Of a stretch of 17,266 bases of DNA, positions 14,748 to 17,266 are shown piece after piece. The first letter of the stretch is position 1. The number at the start of each line of letters is the position of its first letter. The stretch spans positions 1-17,266 of the forward strand of contig JBFKOL010000054.1 of NCBI GenBank assembly GCA_041628815.1, written 5' to 3'. The notes under the pieces were generated by a model that worked only from the letters and a program-made list of their open reading frames with translations, was not told the DNA's origin and made no database searches. A program made the translations under genes and the position numbers. The DNA is from JBFKOL01 sp041628815 (GTDB taxonomy: Bacteria > Bacteroidota > Bacteroidia > Chitinophagales > Saprospiraceae).

Positions 14748-15635
14748 ATGAACAGACGCTCCTTTTTACATGTGGCGGCAACAGCGGTCGGGGCCGCATC
14801 ATGTGCTGGGCACTCGTTGACTCCACTCGCACGCCCATTGCACAAGAAAAGCCTGAAGTTTGGAATGATCCGTGAAGATCTTTCAATCCTCGATAAATTC
14901 AAGCTTGTAAAGTCATTGGGCTTTGATGGAGTCGAGATGGACAGCCCTAATGAGCTTAATATTGAGGAAGTTATAGAGGCCGCTGCGACGGCAGGGATAG
15001 AAATTCCCGGAGTGGTGAATTCGGTCCATTGGCAAAACCCAATGTCTCACCCCGATCCGGAGGTGCGCAAGGCTTGTACGGATTCCATGGTTTTAGCACT
15101 TAACGAATGTCGCGACCTGGGTGGGTCGACCGTATTGCTTGTTCCCGGTGTAGTCAACGAGGAGATTCGTTACGACCAGGCATGGGACCGATCGACCGAA
15201 GAAATAAAAAAGTTGATCCCCGTAGCTATGGACACAGGGGTGAAAATTGCCATAGAAAATGTATGGAATAATTTTCTTATCAGCCCGTTGGAAGCAGCGC
15301 GATTTGTCGACCAGTTTGAAAGCGACATGATCGGTTGGTACTTTGATGTCGGCAACGTCGTAAGGTATGGCTGGCCCGAACATTGGATACGCATTCTCGC
15401 GCACCGCATCCTGAAAATTGATGTCAAAGAATACAGCCGAACAAAACAACAGGAAGAAGGTATCTGGAAGGGTTTTGACGTAGAATTAGGGGAAGGAGAC
15501 AGCGACTGGGAAAAAGTGAACAGGGCATTGGCTGAAATTGGTTATTCAGGCTGGGGTTCGGCAGAGGTTCGTGGGGGAGACCGGGAACGGCTGAAGGAGA
15601 TTTCGGACCGGATGGATCGTATTTTTGCATTGTAA
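14748..15635 (+). CDS. Tat-exported sugar phosphate isomerase/epimerase-like TIM barrel
   Basis: Xylose-isomerase-like (AP endonuclease 2 fold) TIM barrel, usually metal-dependent isomerases or epimerases of sugars or keto-sugars. I start it at the ATG at 14748, one base after the previous stop; the longer frame from TTG at 14739 would overlap and only adds three residues before the MNRRSFL Tat motif. The 295-aa product has a Tat-type signal (NRRSFLHVAATAVGAAS); Cys19 makes a Tat lipoprotein possible but the lipobox is poor. Barrel landmarks are GFDGVEMDSP, VVNSVHW, IAIENVWNN with Glu170, WYFDVGNV with Asp200, LKIDVKEY and GWGSAEVRGGD, which together supply the expected Glu, Asp, His and Glu metal ligands. 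It is sandwiched between two Gfo/Idh/MocA genes, consistent with a keto-sugar step. Confidence 0.9.
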   Translation: MNRRSFLHVAATAVGAASCAGHSLTPLARPLHKKSLKFGMIREDLSILDKFKLVKSLGFDGVEMDSPNELNIEEVIEAAATAGIEIPGVVNSVHWQNPMSHPDPEVRKACTDSMVLALNECRDLGGSTVLLVPGVVNEEIRYDQAWDRSTEEIKKLIPVAMDTGVKIAIENVWNNFLISPLEAARFVDQFESDMIGWYFDVGNVVRYGWPEHWIRILAHRILKIDVKEYSRTKQQEEGIWKGFDVELGEGDSDWEKVNRALAEIGYSGWGSAEVRGGDRERLKEISDRMDRIFAL

Positions 15636-15649
15636 ATGAGGAATAAAAT

Positions 15650-16732
15650 ATGAGTGATAAGATCCGAGTATTGGTAGTTGGATGCGGTAATATGGGAGCG
15701 TCACATGCTCGTTCCTACCACAAAATACCCGAATTTGAAATTGTCGGTCTTGTAAGCCGTGGGCCCGACAGCCGAGAGCGACTTTCACGCGAGCTAGGCG
15801 GCTATCCCACATATGGCAGCTATGATGAAGCATTAAAAGCAAGTCGCCCAGATGCGGTTTCCATCAACACCTACCCGGACACCCATGCCGAATATGTTGT
15901 AAAAGCACTTGATGCAGGTTGTCATGTGTTCACCGAGAAACCTCTCGCCAATACCGTGGAAGAATGCTTGAACATCCGAGATAAGGTTAATAGAACAGGT
16001 AAAAAGCTGGTGATCGGTTATATCCTACGCGTACATCCGGCATGGACGAAGTTTATCGAGATTGCAAAAACGCTGGGGAAACCTTTGGTCATGCGGATGA
16101 ATCTCAACCAGCAAAGCCACGGCAAAACCTGGGAAACTCATAAAAGCCTCATGCAGTCCATGTCACCGATCGTAGATTGTGGTGTGCATTATGTAGATGT
16201 TATGTGCCTAATGACGCAGGCGAGACCCATATCAGTCAGCGCCATTGGTGCCCGTCTGAGCGACGAACTCATACCCGGCATGTACAACTATGGACAACTT
16301 CAGGTCCGGTTTGATGACGGATCAGTCGGTTGGTACGAGGCAGGGTGGGGACCCATGATGAGCGAGACCGCTTATTTTGTGAAAGACGTAATTGGTCCCA
16401 AAGGATGTGTGAGCATCATTGACAAGAATCCGGACAAAGACCAGGTGAGTTCTGATAATGTGGATGGTCATTCTGCGACGAATTCATTACTGCTGCATCA
16501 TAGCGAAACTCTTCCCAATGGTGATTTTGCAAATAAGGACCAGCTAATTGACACCACCGATGAACCCGACCACCAAGGTCTGTGTGACCTTGAACAAGCT
16601 TATTTCCTAAGGGCAATCCAGGAAGATCTCGATCTGTCCTCTCATCTTGAAGATGCCATCAACAGCCTTCGTATCGTTCTGGCTGCAGATGAATCCTACA
16701 GAACCGGTAAAACCATAGTTCTGAATGCATAA
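15650..16732 (+). CDS. Cytosolic Gfo/Idh/MocA family oxidoreductase
   Basis: A second NAD(P)-dependent dehydrogenase of the family, 360 aa, without signal peptide. Seen: the Rossmann motif VVGCGNMGASHA (9-20), EKPLA with Glu96-Lys97-Pro98, and the catalytic VDCGVHYVD block with Asp176 and His180 four residues apart. Located 14 nt after the TIM-barrel gene, it completes a three-gene unit with exported and cytosolic members; it may process the imported product of the exported pair, but substrate and direction are unknown. Its last codons (Leu-Asn-Ala-stop) lie in an inverted repeat that also encodes the last codons of the convergent OsmC gene. Confidence 0.92.
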   Translation: MSDKIRVLVVGCGNMGASHARSYHKIPEFEIVGLVSRGPDSRERLSRELGGYPTYGSYDEALKASRPDAVSINTYPDTHAEYVVKALDAGCHVFTEKPLANTVEECLNIRDKVNRTGKKLVIGYILRVHPAWTKFIEIAKTLGKPLVMRMNLNQQSHGKTWETHKSLMQSMSPIVDCGVHYVDVMCLMTQARPISVSAIGARLSDELIPGMYNYGQLQVRFDDGSVGWYEAGWGPMMSETAYFVKDVIGPKGCVSIIDKNPDKDQVSSDNVDGHSATNSLLLHHSETLPNGDFANKDQLIDTTDEPDHQGLCDLEQAYFLRAIQEDLDLSSHLEDAINSLRIVLAADESYRTGKTIVLNA

Positions 16733-16772
16733 TGCAAAATACATAATTCAGAATTATGAGTTACGCATTCAG
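16721..16772. terminator. Palindrome spanning both stop codons of convergent genes
   Basis: The outer arms are CTGAATGCATAA (16721-16732) and TTACGCATTCAG (16761-16772), complementary at 11 of 12 positions. Inside is a perfect 17-base dyad with 8-bp arms CATAATTC and GAATTATG (16742-16749, 16751-16758) around a single base. The plus-strand stop TAA (16730-16732) and minus-strand stop TAA (16763-16761) both lie in the outer arms. It could serve as a bidirectional transcription terminator, though flanking U-runs are short. Within it, 16727-16754 also shows four rough 7-bp units with AAT ends. Confidence 0.6.
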
Positions 16773-17174
16773 TTTTGCTTCGACTGTTATTTCGGTGTTT
16801 AACAATTTTGAAATGGGACAATTTAATTCTGCATCCTTTACTGCCTTGTCAAAGGTAGCCTGATCGATACCATCTACCCTGGCCTCAAGGTCGAGGTGAG
16901 ACTGCACAATGGCTCCATCCTTAAACGCAATGGTACATTCCGTCTCTAATTTGTCTGGTGTGAATCCTTCTGCTCCAAGGTTAAAGCTGAGTTTCATTGT
17001 GAAACATCCGGCATGAGCCGCTGCAATCAGCTCTTCTGGATTGGTACCTTTTCCTTCTTCAAACCTGGTTTTGAACGAATATTTGGTTTTGTCCAACACT
17101 TCGCTATCGGTGGTCAAGTGACCCTTTCCTTCTTTCCCACTGCCTTTCCAAACTGCTTTTGCTCTTCTTTTCAT
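16761..17174 (-). CDS. OsmC-family peroxidase
   Basis: OsmC/Ohr-family proteins reduce organic and other hydroperoxides with two reactive cysteines; cytosolic dimers. The 137-aa product has the family's length and its signatures: GTNPEELIAAAHAGCFTMKLS with Cys57 and NCPISKLLN with Cys119. The GTNPEELIAAAHAGC wording fits the OsmC branch better than Ohr. The ATG at 17174 opens the first strand (MKRRAKAVWKG) as usual. The sequence directly before the start is a 7-bp tandem repeat that continues to the window end, so the promoter lies beyond or inside the repeat. It ends tail-to-tail with the Gfo/Idh/MocA gene, 28 bases between stops. Confidence 0.95.
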   Translation of the reverse strand: MKRRAKAVWKGSGKEGKGHLTTDSEVLDKTKYSFKTRFEEGKGTNPEELIAAAHAGCFTMKLSFNLGAEGFTPDKLETECTIAFKDGAIVQSHLDLEARVDGIDQATFDKAVKDAELNCPISKLLNTEITVEAKLNA

Positions 17175-17182
17175 GTTTATCT

Positions 17183-17266
17183 GGTTATTGGTTACTGGTT
17201 ACTGGTTACTGGTTACTGGTTACTGGTTACTGGTTACTGGTTACTGGTTACTGGTTACTGGTTACT
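17183..17266. repeat. Perfect 7-bp tandem repeat upstream of the OsmC gene
   Basis: One imperfect unit (GGTTATT, 17183-17189) is followed by 11 perfect copies of GGTTACT from 17190 to the last base, 77 bases without a mismatch. The true length is unknown because the window ends inside the array. It begins 8 bases upstream of the OsmC ATG on the minus strand, so it forms that gene's immediate leader (read there as AGTAACC units). Confidence 0.95.

Noticed and set aside
17183..17266. CRISPR array or origin iterons
   Set aside because: The units are 7 bp, directly adjacent and without spacers, and no Cas or Rep gene is near, so it is a simple tandem repeat.

Overview
The window reads as a chromosomal segment of a Bacteroidota bacterium, possibly a marine Saprospiria-type lineage; this is an inference from gene types, gene style and weak Shine-Dalgarno signals, not from a marker gene. 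It holds 15 protein-coding genes. No tRNA, rRNA, CRISPR array, transposase, integrase or phage module was seen. Most genes belong to well-known families. The most unusual content lies between and across the genes.

Layout. (1) 4-3750: a two-gene surface-polysaccharide unit, dTDP-glucose 4,6-dehydratase (rfbB) and a long multi-SLBB outer-membrane polysaccharide export protein, 3 nt apart. (2) 3751-4821: a spacer with abutting hairpins, then a small secreted protein of unknown function. (3) 4822-8810, minus strand: an exported DUF3047 protein, a spacer with two tracts of 7-bp repeats, then a tight operon gap - pgk - sulfotransferase-like gene (read from 8810 down to 5796). (4) 9109-9735: an exported peroxiredoxin-like protein, followed by a spacer with a predicted G-quadruplex and degenerate 7-bp repeats. 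(5) 10048-13398: YceI-like protein, SUMF1-domain protein, ApbE FMN transferase and a lipoprotein, all exported and closely spaced, so probably one envelope operon. (6) 13448-16732: a Tat-exported Gfo/Idh/MocA oxidoreductase, a Tat-exported TIM-barrel isomerase and a cytosolic Gfo/Idh/MocA oxidoreductase, which look like a sugar or polyol oxidation/epimerisation pathway. (7) 16761-17174, minus: an OsmC-family peroxidase that converges on the previous gene through a palindrome covering both stop codons, and whose start is preceded by a perfect 7-bp tandem repeat running off the window end.

The recurring theme is a 7-bp period. Heptad tracts of different sequence lie in the spacers at 5573-5614, 5732-5787, 9828-9869, 16727-16754 and 17183-17266, and three exact heptads lie inside the lipoprotein gene at 13093-13113. 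Shared period with unrelated unit sequence points to a genome-wide short-tandem-repeat process and to possible length variation next to, or inside, genes. All repeat and dyad calls were made by eye; no statistics or database searches were run.
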